Assembly: GCA_001460835.1 (NCBI GenBank)
Contig: CYKH01000904.1
Location: 27,670-70,273 of the forward strand
Direction: 5' to 3'
Source: Bodo saltans
Taxonomy: Eukaryota; Euglenozoa; Kinetoplastea; Eubodonida; Bodonidae
DNA: 42,604 nt
Shown here: positions 1-8,966 of the stretch, in pieces
Layout: every line of letters starts with the position of its first letter
How positions within the stretch are numbered: the stretch's first letter is position 1
The notes under the pieces: generated by a model
Told to the model about the DNA's origin: nothing
The model's database searches: none
What the model saw: only the letters and a program-made list of their open reading frames with translations
Made by a program: the position numbers and the translations under genes

Positions 1-942
1 ACCCTATCCTCTCGTGTTGGACTTGTCGGCCAGAACGGAGCAGGCAAGACGACGCTGCTGCGATTGCTGGCGTCACGGACAAGCCAACCAACGACGGGAG
101 ACATCACCCGTTGGGTTGGGCTTCGTACAGCACTATTCGAACAGCACATCGTCAAGAAACTTGCACAGAAGAACACAGACGCACTGCACTACATCAAAGA
201 GCGTCACCCGGATATCTCCTTGGAGGCGGCACGAGATGTCCTTGGCAGTTTGGGTCTGATTGGTATCGTTGCCGAATCCGTCCCTATTTGTGACATGAGT
301 GACGGCCAACGTGCGCGCGTTGTGTTTGCAGAACTTCTGGTCTCCAAGCCACACATCCTTTTCCTCGATGAGCCGACAAGCCACCTGGACGCCGAAACGA
401 GCTCAGCGTTGGCTGCAGCGCTGGTCGGGTTCGACGGCGGCATTGTGGTGGCATCCCATGATCGGACGTTCCTCGAGGAAGTGACGACCACAAGATTTTG
501 CATGGACCCTTGGCTATTTGGCGACCTCTCAATGAGCTTGGAGGACTACAAAAAGGCCGTTCTCGCTCACAACCGCCTCCCAGCAGACGCAGACGCATCA
601 GCACCTCATGCCCATCACGTTGTGCCAGTAGTGGAGCAACATGAGGTGACGAAGGTTGAGAAGGAAGCGCTGTCGACAAGCCACGTAACGTGCCGCTATT
701 GTCAAGGGTCGCACTTCTCTCATTCATGCCCAAATAAGGCTGGTACTCCCTCGACCGGAGTCTCGTTCGACCAGACGGTTGAGGCTCGACGAGCGGCGCT
801 TGTGGCCAACGCTGAAGAAGCAAAGAAGAAGGCGCCGGTCGCACTCCCTCCAACGCGCGAGAAGGCTGCCGATGGCAACGGTGATTGGCAAGTTTCTGTC
901 TCGAAAAGCACAAAGAAGCGTATCGAGAAGCAACTGCGCTAG
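1..942 (+). CDS. ABC-F family ATPase, C-terminal part, with C-terminal eIF3g-like zinc knuckle (5' truncated)
   Basis: The frame is open from base 1, so the start lies outside the window. It encodes the last nucleotide-binding domain of an ABC-F ATPase: Walker A GQNGAGKTT (residues 10-18 of the visible part), signature SDGQR (100-104), Walker B LFLDEPT (120-126) and a switch histidine in SHD (H153). No membrane segments are seen, as is usual for soluble ABC-F proteins, which act on ribosomes. After the ATPase, residues 231-243 form C-x2-C-x3-H-x4-C followed by P, resembling the zinc knuckle of eIF3g more than the retroviral CX2CX4HX4C type. The tail is basic and lysine-rich. A role in translation is inferred from family membership and the knuckle. 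The first ATG at base 64 falls after Walker A and is not a credible start. Confidence 0.85.
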   Translation, partial: TLSSRVGLVGQNGAGKTTLLRLLASRTSQPTTGDITRWVGLRTALFEQHIVKKLAQKNTDALHYIKERHPDISLEAARDVLGSLGLIGIVAESVPICDMSDGQRARVVFAELLVSKPHILFLDEPTSHLDAETSSALAAALVGFDGGIVVASHDRTFLEEVTTTRFCMDPWLFGDLSMSLEDYKKAVLAHNRLPADADASAPHAHHVVPVVEQHEVTKVEKEALSTSHVTCRYCQGSHFSHSCPNKAGTPSTGVSFDQTVEARRAALVANAEEAKKKAPVALPPTREKAADGNGDWQVSVSKSTKKRIEKQLR

Positions 943-1252
943 TCCATCTAGTCCATTATCCACCACCTCCTCGTTTCTCCCCTTCACCTCCCCCACACAC
1001 TATTTCGCACAATTCGTTCATGTGTCGATTGGACACCACAGTCCATCGTACTGCCGCCGTACCTTTCTTTTTTTTATCCTTTTTTTTTTCGCTGCTCAGC
1101 AATTCTTCGTGGAATTCTGTCAATTTGAGACTGAGCGACGCCTCAAATCATTGTGAACCCGATCATGCTTTGCAATGTTTTGTTTTGGCAACCAAAATGG
1201 CAAAACCCGCAAAGATTTTGTAATTATCATTTAGGAAATCAAAAAGGGTCTC
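943..1252 (+). other. Intergenic region with trans-splice signal
   Basis: This 310-bp gap holds no credible gene. It contains a pyrimidine-rich stretch (about 1060-1090) ending in CTCAG at 1095-1099, which is the best candidate trans-splice acceptor for the downstream ALG3 gene. That would leave a 5' UTR of about 150 bases. Short overlapping ORFs here are T-rich by-products of the tract. Confidence 0.5.
1061..1099 (+). promoter_or_regulatory. Putative polypyrimidine tract and trans-splice AG upstream of ALG3
   Basis: Two T-runs separated by only a few bases lead into GCTGCTCAG, with the AG at 1098-1099. This is the layout expected for a kinetoplastid trans-splice acceptor. The assignment is by pattern only. 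Confidence 0.45.
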
Positions 1253-2416
1253 ATGTCGCTTTTGTCCAAGTTAGCAACTCCAAAGTTGATTTTGTTTGCA
1301 GACGTTGTTCTGTGCTGTGCAATTCTATTCGTTATGCCGTACACAGAGATCGACTGGATCGCCTACATGCAGGAAGTCAAAGGCTTCTTGGACGGTGAGT
1401 TGGACTACACGCGCATGCAAGGAGACACAGGGCCGCTGGTGTACCCTGGGGGCTTCGTCTATCTTTATTCAGCGTTTTACTACCTGACGAACAACGGAAC
1501 GAACGTGTTTCTTGCACAACTGATCTTTGCTGCACTTTACCTCGCCACCACGGCTGTTGTGCTGCACCTCTACAGCATCAGCCACGTTCCATTTGTGTAC
1601 TCCGTTGCCCTTGTGCTATCGCGCAGGATGCACTCTATTTTTCTTTTGCGGCTGTTTAACGATGGGGTGGCGATGCTGTTCGCGTATTCCGCAGTGTACT
1701 GGACGGTGTGGAGGCACTGGTCCCTTGGCGCGCTACTGTACAGCGTCGCTGTTTCCATCAAGATGAATGTGTTCCTCATGGCCCCTGGCCTCTTAGCAGT
1801 GTGGTTGCAGCAGTTGGGTGCTCTTCGCACCATCTTGTGCCTGATCATTTGTGCCTTAGTGCAACTGTTGCTAGGATGGCCCTTCCTTGTTGCGTATCCG
1901 GTGCAGTACCTCAGTAAAGCATTTGAATTGAGTCGAGTCTTCACGTACAAGTGGACGGTGAATTACAAATTCCTCGACGAGGCAACCTTTGAGTCTCCGA
2001 CATTTGGATTAGTGCTGTTGGCGGTGACGTTGGCATCATGGGCGTGGCTTTGGATCACACGATGGTCCAAGCGCCGAAATGATTCCGTTCGTGGCATTGT
2101 CCAAACGATCATGGAGAGCAATATGGTGGGTGTGGTGTTTGCTCGGACTCTCCATTATCAATTCTACAGCTGGTTCTTCCACTGCGTGCCGCTTCTCTTG
2201 GCGTTGAGTTGCGTTCGATTGCACTGGACCGTCAAGTTGGCTGTGTGGGGATGCATGGAGTATGGCTTTACGGTGTACCCCAGCACCGCGCTGTCAAGTG
2301 GCGTGTTGATGAGCTCGTTTGCGGTCATGTGGATTGGATTGATGATATCGAGCGATGATGACCTTGATGCAGATGTCAAAACAAACAACGCCCAGAAGCA
2401 CAAAAAAGGAAATTGA
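1253..2416 (+). CDS. ALG3: ALG3-type dolichyl-P-Man:Man5GlcNAc2-PP-dolichol alpha-1,3-mannosyltransferase
   Basis: A 387-residue multi-pass membrane protein, close to usual ALG3 length. Family hallmarks are TEIDW and YMQEV near residues 26-36 in the first lumenal loop, GDTGPLVYPG near 57-66, and FARTLHYQFYSW near 296-307. ALG3 adds the first mannose from dolichyl-phosphate-mannose to Man5GlcNAc2-PP-dolichol on the lumenal ER face, starting the lumenal steps of N-glycan precursor assembly. Its presence implies that this organism extends the lipid-linked oligosaccharide beyond Man5. The ATG follows a pyrimidine tract and AG about 150 bases upstream, and hydrophobic sequence begins soon after the start. 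The neighbours (ABC-F ATPase, phosphatase) are functionally unrelated. Confidence 0.9.
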   Translation: MSLLSKLATPKLILFADVVLCCAILFVMPYTEIDWIAYMQEVKGFLDGELDYTRMQGDTGPLVYPGGFVYLYSAFYYLTNNGTNVFLAQLIFAALYLATTAVVLHLYSISHVPFVYSVALVLSRRMHSIFLLRLFNDGVAMLFAYSAVYWTVWRHWSLGALLYSVAVSIKMNVFLMAPGLLAVWLQQLGALRTILCLIICALVQLLLGWPFLVAYPVQYLSKAFELSRVFTYKWTVNYKFLDEATFESPTFGLVLLAVTLASWAWLWITRWSKRRNDSVRGIVQTIMESNMVGVVFARTLHYQFYSWFFHCVPLLLALSCVRLHWTVKLAVWGCMEYGFTVYPSTALSSGVLMSSFAVMWIGLMISSDDDLDADVKTNNAQKHKKGN

Positions 2417-2642
2417 GAGGAAATGATTCGTCCCCCTCCTCATAGTTTTGTTTATTTTGTTTGCCAATCATCAGAGAGTGATAGTGATGTGGACTGCGCC
2501 ATGAAATCGCTTTGTACAAAATTTGCTCAGCCCCTGTTTCCTTCTTTTTTGACAAAGTTTCTACCTGTAACGACTCACTGATATCACAAACCCAACGCAA
2601 CAGCAAACGTAAACAACCCAAAGTGAACAAAAACAAGCAAAC

Positions 2643-4376
2643 ATGGCTGCACGATCCCCCACGTCAGCCCTTCCAGAGCCCTTTTCCACAACTCGCTTCC
2701 ACTTGATGATTCAATTTCATGAAATATTCCGGCGTTGCTTGGATGCGATTCCTATCCACATGCGTGAGCATGAGCTGCAGCAAGTACGCACGTATTTGGA
2801 ACAGTTGCTGTCACCCCCGTGGCCCAATGACATTCCCCCCGCTGCAGTGCCTGAGGGATGGGAGGCGGTCGCTGAGGTGATCAACAACACTGGCTCCAAT
2901 CGCCTACGTCTTCAGCGGCACGATGAATTGGTGTGCTTCGTATCCGAGGCACTCCTCGAGGCTGAGGACGACATGGTTTTGTCCATTGCGTCGTCCCTAA
3001 CTGGGAACAAAGCACTTCTGCAAGACAACCTTGGGGATATGATGTCACCTTCATCGCCAAACTCAAGGCGCCGGTTCTTACGCCGTCGCAGCAAAGTTGC
3101 TAGCGACAACACCGATACCCCTGAGGAGATGGACACACTCGTGCGAGATACCGTTGAAGACATTTACAACCAACTCCTGGACACAGACACGCTGCCGACT
3201 GAAGGTGACTTGTGTTTCTTGATGGAGCACGCTACACAACTATTTGCTAGGGAGCCAAATGTTGTCACGGTGCCGACACCCGCAGTGTTGGTGGGAGACG
3301 TTCACGGCCAACTCAAGGATTTGAAAGAGCGAATCATTGGTAATGGAGGAGCACTAGGATCTAAGTCATATCTGTTCTTAGGCGATTACGTAGATCGCGG
3401 TGAGGCGAGCCTGCACTGCATTGCGCTCTTGGTGGCGGCAAAAGTGATGTTTCCAGACAAAGTGTTCTTGATTCGAGGGAACCACGAGAGTCGAGGGACC
3501 AACGGCTGCTATGGGTTTCTCAACGAGTGTCACGCGAAATTTCCAAGGATCACCAGCGATGAAGAAGATGACTTCGAAGGCGAAGCCACCAGCAGCACCC
3601 AACGGCAGCAGCAGCAGGGTGGCGTGCTCGCGTTCGGGCTTGGGCCCCATCCACTGTGGGACACATGCAACAAAATGTTCGATCAATTGCCAATCGCCGC
3701 TATCGTGGGGTCCAAGATTTTCTGTGTTCACGGCGGGCTGTCACCTCGTGCGCATCATTTGGCGCAAATCATTGCATGCCGGCGGCATCGCGACGTATCG
3801 ACAGGCGGCATCTTGGCGGACTTGACGTGGTCCGATCCGTGCAGTGAGATGGACGGATTCTGCCCCAATCATCGTGGTTGTGGGCAACTCTTTGGTGAAG
3901 ACACAACAAAAGAATTTCTCGAGACCAGCGGGTTGGAGTTTATTTGCCGAGCCCATCAATGCGTACGCAGTGGCTACTTGTGGACGCACGGAGACAAAGT
4001 CCTGACGTTGTTTTCTGCTCCGAATTATTGCGGCCAAGGCAACGATGGTGCCATTATGACTGTAGAGCCTGACGGAACGCACGAATTTATCACATATCGG
4101 TCCGCCTTGAGCTGGGATGACAACGAACTAGATGACTGTGAACTTGATCCCGAAGCCGCAACCGCCGCCGGAACTACGGCACCTGGAGAGAAAAGAGAAG
4201 AAGCGGAAGTCGTTGCGTCACCCACCGCAAGCCACCCGATCACCCCGCCCCCTAAGATCATCCCGATGATATTCCGAAGTCCTCCGCCACTGGAAGGGGG
4301 AGCGTTGCACGCTTCCATACAAAGCGGTGCATCGTTTCCCACCGCACCTCGTGAAATTGAGGACGACGGCCTTTGA
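2643..4376 (+). CDS. PPP-family serine/threonine protein phosphatase with long extensions
   Basis: A 577-residue protein with a metallophosphatase core of the PP1/PP2A/PP2B/PP5 superfamily. GDVHG is at 218-222, GDYVDRG at 247-253, GNHESR at 279-284, then HGGLSP, TWSDP, RAHQ and SAPNYCG near 458-464. These carry the two-metal ligands and catalytic histidine, so it should be active. About 200 residues of N-terminal sequence show no TPR, EF-hand or IQ motif that I recognise. A glutamine/acidic insertion (about residues 300-330) lies between GNHE and the next conserved block. The C-terminus beyond about 500 is acidic and proline-rich and looks disordered. The core alone does not place it securely in PP1, PP2A or calcineurin, so it may be a kinetoplastid-specific PPP. 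A second in-frame ATG at 2706 is an alternative start. Confidence 0.88.
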   Translation: MAARSPTSALPEPFSTTRFHLMIQFHEIFRRCLDAIPIHMREHELQQVRTYLEQLLSPPWPNDIPPAAVPEGWEAVAEVINNTGSNRLRLQRHDELVCFVSEALLEAEDDMVLSIASSLTGNKALLQDNLGDMMSPSSPNSRRRFLRRRSKVASDNTDTPEEMDTLVRDTVEDIYNQLLDTDTLPTEGDLCFLMEHATQLFAREPNVVTVPTPAVLVGDVHGQLKDLKERIIGNGGALGSKSYLFLGDYVDRGEASLHCIALLVAAKVMFPDKVFLIRGNHESRGTNGCYGFLNECHAKFPRITSDEEDDFEGEATSSTQRQQQQGGVLAFGLGPHPLWDTCNKMFDQLPIAAIVGSKIFCVHGGLSPRAHHLAQIIACRRHRDVSTGGILADLTWSDPCSEMDGFCPNHRGCGQLFGEDTTKEFLETSGLEFICRAHQCVRSGYLWTHGDKVLTLFSAPNYCGQGNDGAIMTVEPDGTHEFITYRSALSWDDNELDDCELDPEAATAAGTTAPGEKREEAEVVASPTASHPITPPPKIIPMIFRSPPPLEGGALHASIQSGASFPTAPREIEDDGL

Positions 4377-4849
4377 CATAGAACACAATCTCACTATTTC
4401 TTGAAGCGTTGTCTTTGTGATTCCCCCTTCCTTTTTTTTTTGTGCTGTGTGAGTGAACTGGCCCTCATGCAAACGGCAAAAGACGAGAGACTCGAACTTT
4501 GAGTGTGTTTTTTTTGTTTTTGCTTTCTTTCAACCTTCTGTTTGCGCTCCCCCTCCGCAGTCCAAAAGTGTGAAGTGAACCAGTGCGTGCGTGTATTTGT
4601 TGTGACTTTCTCATCGTGCTCTCTCTTGAGAAATTGTTACTCCCTCCGTCCCCAACGCTGCATCTCCTATTGGCAATGAATACCACACAGGTTTCTTCAA
4701 CTCCAAAAAGAAAAAAAAGTCACATTTCGACTTCTCTCTGTTCCTCACTGTGGTAAGTTTGCTGCTGCACACTCCTACTACTGTGGATTGTACAAGGCCT
4801 AAAGGACGGCAAAAACAATAAGAAATCGGACACAAAGGGTATCGTTTCA
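4377..4849 (+). other. Intergenic region, 473 bp, with strong splice acceptor
   Basis: No credible gene was found. The stretch 4508-4560 is a long pyrimidine tract ending in CCCCCTCCGCAG. A short ATG-initiated ORF (4676-4756, 26 codons, lysine-rich) lies in the presumed leader. It would be in the mRNA only if the 4560 acceptor is used, because later AGs (about 4757 and 4797) would exclude it. Confidence 0.45.
4508..4560 (+). promoter_or_regulatory. Putative trans-splice acceptor
   Basis: A pyrimidine tract of about 50 bases with few purines ends in CCGCAG at 4555-4560, 290 bases upstream of the next ATG. It is one of the clearest acceptor-like sites in the window. Confidence 0.5.
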
Positions 4850-5677
4850 ATGCCACCACTCCGCGTAGAGTATGCAAAATCAGGTCGGTCTCGATGCTGC
4901 CTAAAGGAGTGCAGCAAGATGATTGAGAAGGGAGAAGTGCGTGTGGGCACCGGAATTATGATGCCCGGCATGGATGAGCCGTCGTACAAATGGAGGCACA
5001 TTTGCTGCTTCACTGCTCGGCAAGCCAAGAACGCTGGTGGTAGTGTCGATAGCGTTGAGGGGCTTGAGGATCTGTCCGAAACGGATCAAAAACTGATTCT
5101 TCGCATGATGAAGGGGGAACTGGTCAACGACCACTCTCTGCTAGGTAAAACTGGGACTGCAGGGACAGCCGCAGCGGCGGTGGTAGCGTCGCCAAAAGCA
5201 AAAAAGGCGCCTGCAGGAGACGCTGTTGGAGCAAAGCCTAAGAAAAAGGCCCGAGTGGAAGGAGGTGCGGCAGATGGTGGTGGCTACGCGTCTGATGCTA
5301 CGGATGATTATGACGTCGAAGAGACTGGCACTGCAACTGTGGCAGTCATCAAGCCGTTGTGTCCGTACGGGGCAGGGTGCTTTCGGAAGAATCCTGCCCA
5401 CTTCGCCGAATATCGACACGGTGATGAGGCGGACACAACTGCAGCTGGAGGTGCGTCGCCGCGGACTGCAGAGGTTGTCACAATAGTTGCCAAGAAGCGT
5501 GAAGCGGTTGCGCCAGGCATCGCCAGCAGCGTGCTACCTATCGCAACTCATGTGTCAGTTGAGCGAGCACCCGCGGCTGTAGTGTCCACGTTGCAACCAG
5601 GCGAGAAGAAACGATGCCCGCATGGCGCGCTGTGCTTTCGCACTGACGCACAACATCATGCAGACTTACTTCACTAG
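4850..5677 (+). CDS. PARP-type zinc finger protein with two C-terminal PBZ fingers
   Basis: A 275-residue protein. Residues 1 to about 85 resemble the PARP1/DNA ligase III zinc finger: VEYAKSGRS, then a cysteine cluster (C16, C17, C21), then KWRHICCF supplying the H-x2-C half. Cysteine spacing in the first half is one residue longer than the usual C-x2-C. The middle is alanine/lysine-rich with a basic KPKKKAR stretch that could be a nuclear localisation signal. Two PBZ poly(ADP-ribose)-binding fingers follow with exact C-x5-C-x6-H-x5-H spacing: C171/C177/H184/H190 and C256/C262/H269/H275, the last histidine being the final residue. There is no PARP catalytic domain. The likely role is recognising DNA breaks and poly(ADP-ribose) in the nucleus, a reader rather than a writer. 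Function is inferred from domains. Confidence 0.85.
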   Translation: MPPLRVEYAKSGRSRCCLKECSKMIEKGEVRVGTGIMMPGMDEPSYKWRHICCFTARQAKNAGGSVDSVEGLEDLSETDQKLILRMMKGELVNDHSLLGKTGTAGTAAAAVVASPKAKKAPAGDAVGAKPKKKARVEGGAADGGGYASDATDDYDVEETGTATVAVIKPLCPYGAGCFRKNPAHFAEYRHGDEADTTAAGGASPRTAEVVTIVAKKREAVAPGIASSVLPIATHVSVERAPAAVVSTLQPGEKKRCPHGALCFRTDAQHHADLLH

Positions 5678-5800
5678 GGGGGACACCAGAAGGAATGATT
5701 GCGGCTTGATTAGTTGTGTTGCTTGTTACAATTCAAATCGACAAGAGTAGTTTTTTCCCGCGATGACCTTAGGTGAACTCACCAAATTGTTTTGATCGTG

Positions 5801-5837
5801 AGAACTTTTTTAATCGTTTGGCTTCCCACAACCACAG
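5801..5837 (+). promoter_or_regulatory. Putative trans-splice acceptor that decides the kinase start
   Basis: A T-rich stretch and GCTTCCCACAACCACAG end with AG at 5836-5837, only 9 bases before the ATG at 5846. This supports 5846 as the translation start. Confidence 0.45.
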
Positions 5838-5845
5838 AAGTACAT

Positions 5846-8785
5846 ATGAATGGGGTTGTCACAGCGTACAACACTGCGTCCGGGATGGCGAAGGTGGAGC
5901 AGACCACCTGTGCAGAAAGGACGGTGTTCTCGGTGTCTCTAAAAGGAACTCCTGTGCGGTACATGCCGATGATTGTTGGCCAACCGATTCGATTTCATGA
6001 CTTGGGTCGAGGAAGCGGAAGCTTTCTCGGTCTCGCCGCACCTCAGCCCCCGTCGGCCACACCAGCTGTGGTGGCAACGCCTACAGGAGGATCGTCAGTG
6101 AGCATCGCCAAGTCCATTTCGTTGACTGGCGTGGTGACATCGATGGGCATCAGATTTCATGCCATCTCAATCCCTGCGCTTGGTGTTTCCGTGTGTCTCC
6201 CTCTCGCTGTCGTCCCAAGCTGGGCCTCGTCAAGCATTGGTGTTGGGTGCGTAGTGGATTGCGTGCTTCATCGTGGGACGGTGATGGTGAAAACTCTGAC
6301 TGCATTGCGCCTGGTGGATGGCACAGAATTGACTGCTGATCCCGCTGCGGATGCCCCTCCCCCAACCACCTCTGTGCCTGTAGTTGGGATGTTTGAATCT
6401 GAAGCCCCTGAAGTGCGGCATGCAGCAGCCAAGCTCAACAGAGATCAACAACAAGCAGCAGCTGGGGATTACTCCGACGTGGTCGTCAAGCAGGAGCACC
6501 ACCTGCAAGAGATTTGCAGTGACTCCACCATGCAACAATTTTCAAGTCGTCTCGGTTCGCAGCTTGGCACGTGGTCCATCCATGGGTTTGATCCCTCATT
6601 TTTCTTTTCTCCTGAATTGAACATTCGCTTCCTTCACGCCAACTTGGAGCTGGTCAACAATACGCCCCCATTGGTATGCCAAGGCGACGTCCTGCAGGTC
6701 CAACTTTGGAGTTTTTGGACGTTGGAGGGCATGTCGATGGATTTGAGAATAGTGGATGAGGGGGGCGTTGATGTGACAAAGCACGTGGCGGCTATTTCCA
6801 TTATTGTTCCCGATGAGCTTGAAGTCACCAACATGGGTGACATGCGGGCTCAACAAGTGTGTGCGTTCGAAGTGAAACTCTTGCCGTTTCACATGGATGA
6901 GACGTGTGAGATATTTATCGAGGTGTCTGCGAAGAAGGAAGGATTGCTGCTGCCGGAATCTGTTGCGTCTATCGGTAGTGATGGCGTCACCCTATTCAAC
7001 AACAACAGTGGCGACGCCGGACTCGATGCAGTGCCCTCCACTGCCCAACAAAGGTGCGTTGCAACAACAATTTTATCTCGTCCCATTTTTGTCCGCAGCG
7101 CAGCGATTGCCAAAGGTGAACGGAGTTTGGATGAGAAAAGCTTGTCCCACACGTACTGGGTGCGTAACGTGCTCGCACCGCACGAGCACGTCGTGAGTGG
7201 ATTTATCGACCCCGGTCGCAGCAACACCTTGGTCATGGATACAGAGCTGTATGAATCTCTCAATTTGATCAATTCTGAACGTGAAGTGTTGGTGATTGAC
7301 CGCGATGATCTAAAACTCCAAACCATTCTTGATGGGGCACTCTACATCGTTGATAAGATTGCTGATACTCACGCGAAAGCATCAGCGTTGCTTTGGTACG
7401 TGGATTCAGTCTTTAGTGCTCAAAGGCAGCACCTGTTTGCTACAACAACAGCCAAAGACACCAACAACGCATCGACGTCAACGGCTGGAATTGGCTCACG
7501 AAGGCCAGGAGGATCGAAGTTGCGAACAGGGTTGGACTCCAGGAAGCGTGCCCGACACGTGGAGGCGCCTCGTCCAAGCGTCATGCGTCTGGGTGATGTG
7601 ACAGAAGGCCTATGTCGCCACAGAGCGCTGCTGTATAAATTCCTGTGCGATGCTGTTCGTGTGCCGTGCTACCTTATTCGCGGTGAGCACCAGAGCCCAA
7701 CCGATGCAGATGCAGAGCGCCATAGTTGGAACGTCGTTGTGGTTGGTGCTCGCCACATGATGATGGTGGCGGACTCGACACTCTCCCCTCACCGGCTGCT
7801 CCCATGGCCAGACCCATGCTACCGAGGCCCGCAGCTTTTACTGCCAGACAACTTGTCAAGTGCGTTTCACGTGGTGATGATCGCCGGAGGCAGTCACCGA
7901 CCGCACATCCTGGAAGAGTGCGGCCGTGGCGCATCTGCCTACGTGAAGCGTTGCGTCATTGGTGGCCTGACCTGCGTCGTAAAGCTTCCTCGGCAAGAAG
8001 TAGATGTTGTCCCTCTACGACGAGAATTTGAGCTGCTCAGTACGTTTGGTCACATTCCCAACATAGTGCGCACCTTCGGGTGGTTCAAAGGCATCATCCT
8101 CGAGCACTTTCCGCTATCACTTCTTGCTCTGATGAATATGCTGCTGCTGCGTCGCTCTCGGCTTGGCGAAAAACAAATTCGTCAAGTTCTGGAAGCCATA
8201 TTGACAGCACTCCATCACCTGCATGACGCCCACTTTGTTCATCGCGACGTCAAGGCGGAGAACGTACTCGTCAATGTTCATCGATGCCGGCAGTGCATCC
8301 AATTTGGGACGGTTTGCAAAGAGTGCAGCCTCGCGCAAGTGGCCTTGGCAGATTTCGCTGATTGTCACGAATTGAAAGAGAGCGGCTCACCAGCAACCTT
8401 TATATCGTCGTCGTTGCCAGCCGTGGGCACGGCACCGTACGCTGCCCCTGAGATCGAGCACGAACTTCCATTTTCTTGCGCTGCGGACATTTGGTCGGTT
8501 GGTATTCTCGCAAGCGAAATGCTGCTCATGCAACTGCCGAATCGCACCTCGAATCCTACCGGCCGCACAGGTCATCTCGTGCACCCGTCCACAAGGAAAT
8601 CCCAACCTGTGTTTATTCCCGGACCTGCAGCTGTTGACCCTCCGTGGGTTGAAGGTTTCCTTTCCGCCGCATGTGTGGTGGAGTGGCAAAAGCGTGCGAC
8701 TGCAGTGGAGTTGCAGGCGTTGATACGTTCTGGGAAAGAGCCACACCCAAACTCTAAAGTTGGGGAAAGCAAAAGAAACGCCTAG
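5846..8785 (+). CDS. EDR1-type transglutaminase-like domain plus protein kinase
   Basis: The protein is 979 residues from the ATG at 5846. That ATG lies 9 bases after a pyrimidine-rich stretch ending in CCACAG (AG 5836-5837), so in-frame codons upstream are unlikely to be translated. Residues 1-550 are mostly predicted beta strand with no family I recognise. Around 585-650 lies a domain like the one in plant EDR1/CTR1 kinases: GLCRHRALLYK with C590, then HSWN with H626 and VADS with D643, which together would form a transglutaminase-like Cys-His-Asp triad. A kinase domain follows: a weak Gly loop near 697-705, VVK lysine K713, HRDVKAEN (H799-D801), DFA at 836-838 in place of DFG, and APE at 867-869. 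Lys, HRD and the DF(A) aspartate are kept, so activity is plausible. It is probably a cytosolic signalling protein. Confidence 0.8.
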   Translation: MNGVVTAYNTASGMAKVEQTTCAERTVFSVSLKGTPVRYMPMIVGQPIRFHDLGRGSGSFLGLAAPQPPSATPAVVATPTGGSSVSIAKSISLTGVVTSMGIRFHAISIPALGVSVCLPLAVVPSWASSSIGVGCVVDCVLHRGTVMVKTLTALRLVDGTELTADPAADAPPPTTSVPVVGMFESEAPEVRHAAAKLNRDQQQAAAGDYSDVVVKQEHHLQEICSDSTMQQFSSRLGSQLGTWSIHGFDPSFFFSPELNIRFLHANLELVNNTPPLVCQGDVLQVQLWSFWTLEGMSMDLRIVDEGGVDVTKHVAAISIIVPDELEVTNMGDMRAQQVCAFEVKLLPFHMDETCEIFIEVSAKKEGLLLPESVASIGSDGVTLFNNNSGDAGLDAVPSTAQQRCVATTILSRPIFVRSAAIAKGERSLDEKSLSHTYWVRNVLAPHEHVVSGFIDPGRSNTLVMDTELYESLNLINSEREVLVIDRDDLKLQTILDGALYIVDKIADTHAKASALLWYVDSVFSAQRQHLFATTTAKDTNNASTSTAGIGSRRPGGSKLRTGLDSRKRARHVEAPRPSVMRLGDVTEGLCRHRALLYKFLCDAVRVPCYLIRGEHQSPTDADAERHSWNVVVVGARHMMMVADSTLSPHRLLPWPDPCYRGPQLLLPDNLSSAFHVVMIAGGSHRPHILEECGRGASAYVKRCVIGGLTCVVKLPRQEVDVVPLRREFELLSTFGHIPNIVRTFGWFKGIILEHFPLSLLALMNMLLLRRSRLGEKQIRQVLEAILTALHHLHDAHFVHRDVKAENVLVNVHRCRQCIQFGTVCKECSLAQVALADFADCHELKESGSPATFISSSLPAVGTAPYAAPEIEHELPFSCAADIWSVGILASEMLLMQLPNRTSNPTGRTGHLVHPSTRKSQPVFIPGPAAVDPPWVEGFLSAACVVEWQKRATAVELQALIRSGKEPHPNSKVGESKRNA

Positions 8786-8966
8786 CACCAGTCAGAGTCA
8801 ATCTGTGGTGTGTGAATTCTCTGTATTGTTATGATCGTCTTGTATGTTTCCCTTGCTTTGCACATCTTTTTTGTCCCACTTCATGTACGTACAATTGACT
8901 CGCGCTACCTTGCTTGTTTCGACAAAAAACAACAGCAACAATTCACACACATTAAAGTGCTGAAAG

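Noticed and set aside
284-913. Minus-strand ORF of 209 codons opposite the ABC-F gene
   Set aside because: It lies entirely opposite a well-supported ATPase and its translation has no recognisable domain.
5792-5845. N-terminal extension of the kinase protein starting at TTG
   Set aside because: There is no ATG, and the codons read through a pyrimidine tract with a splice-like AG at 5837. The start at ATG 5846 is preferred.
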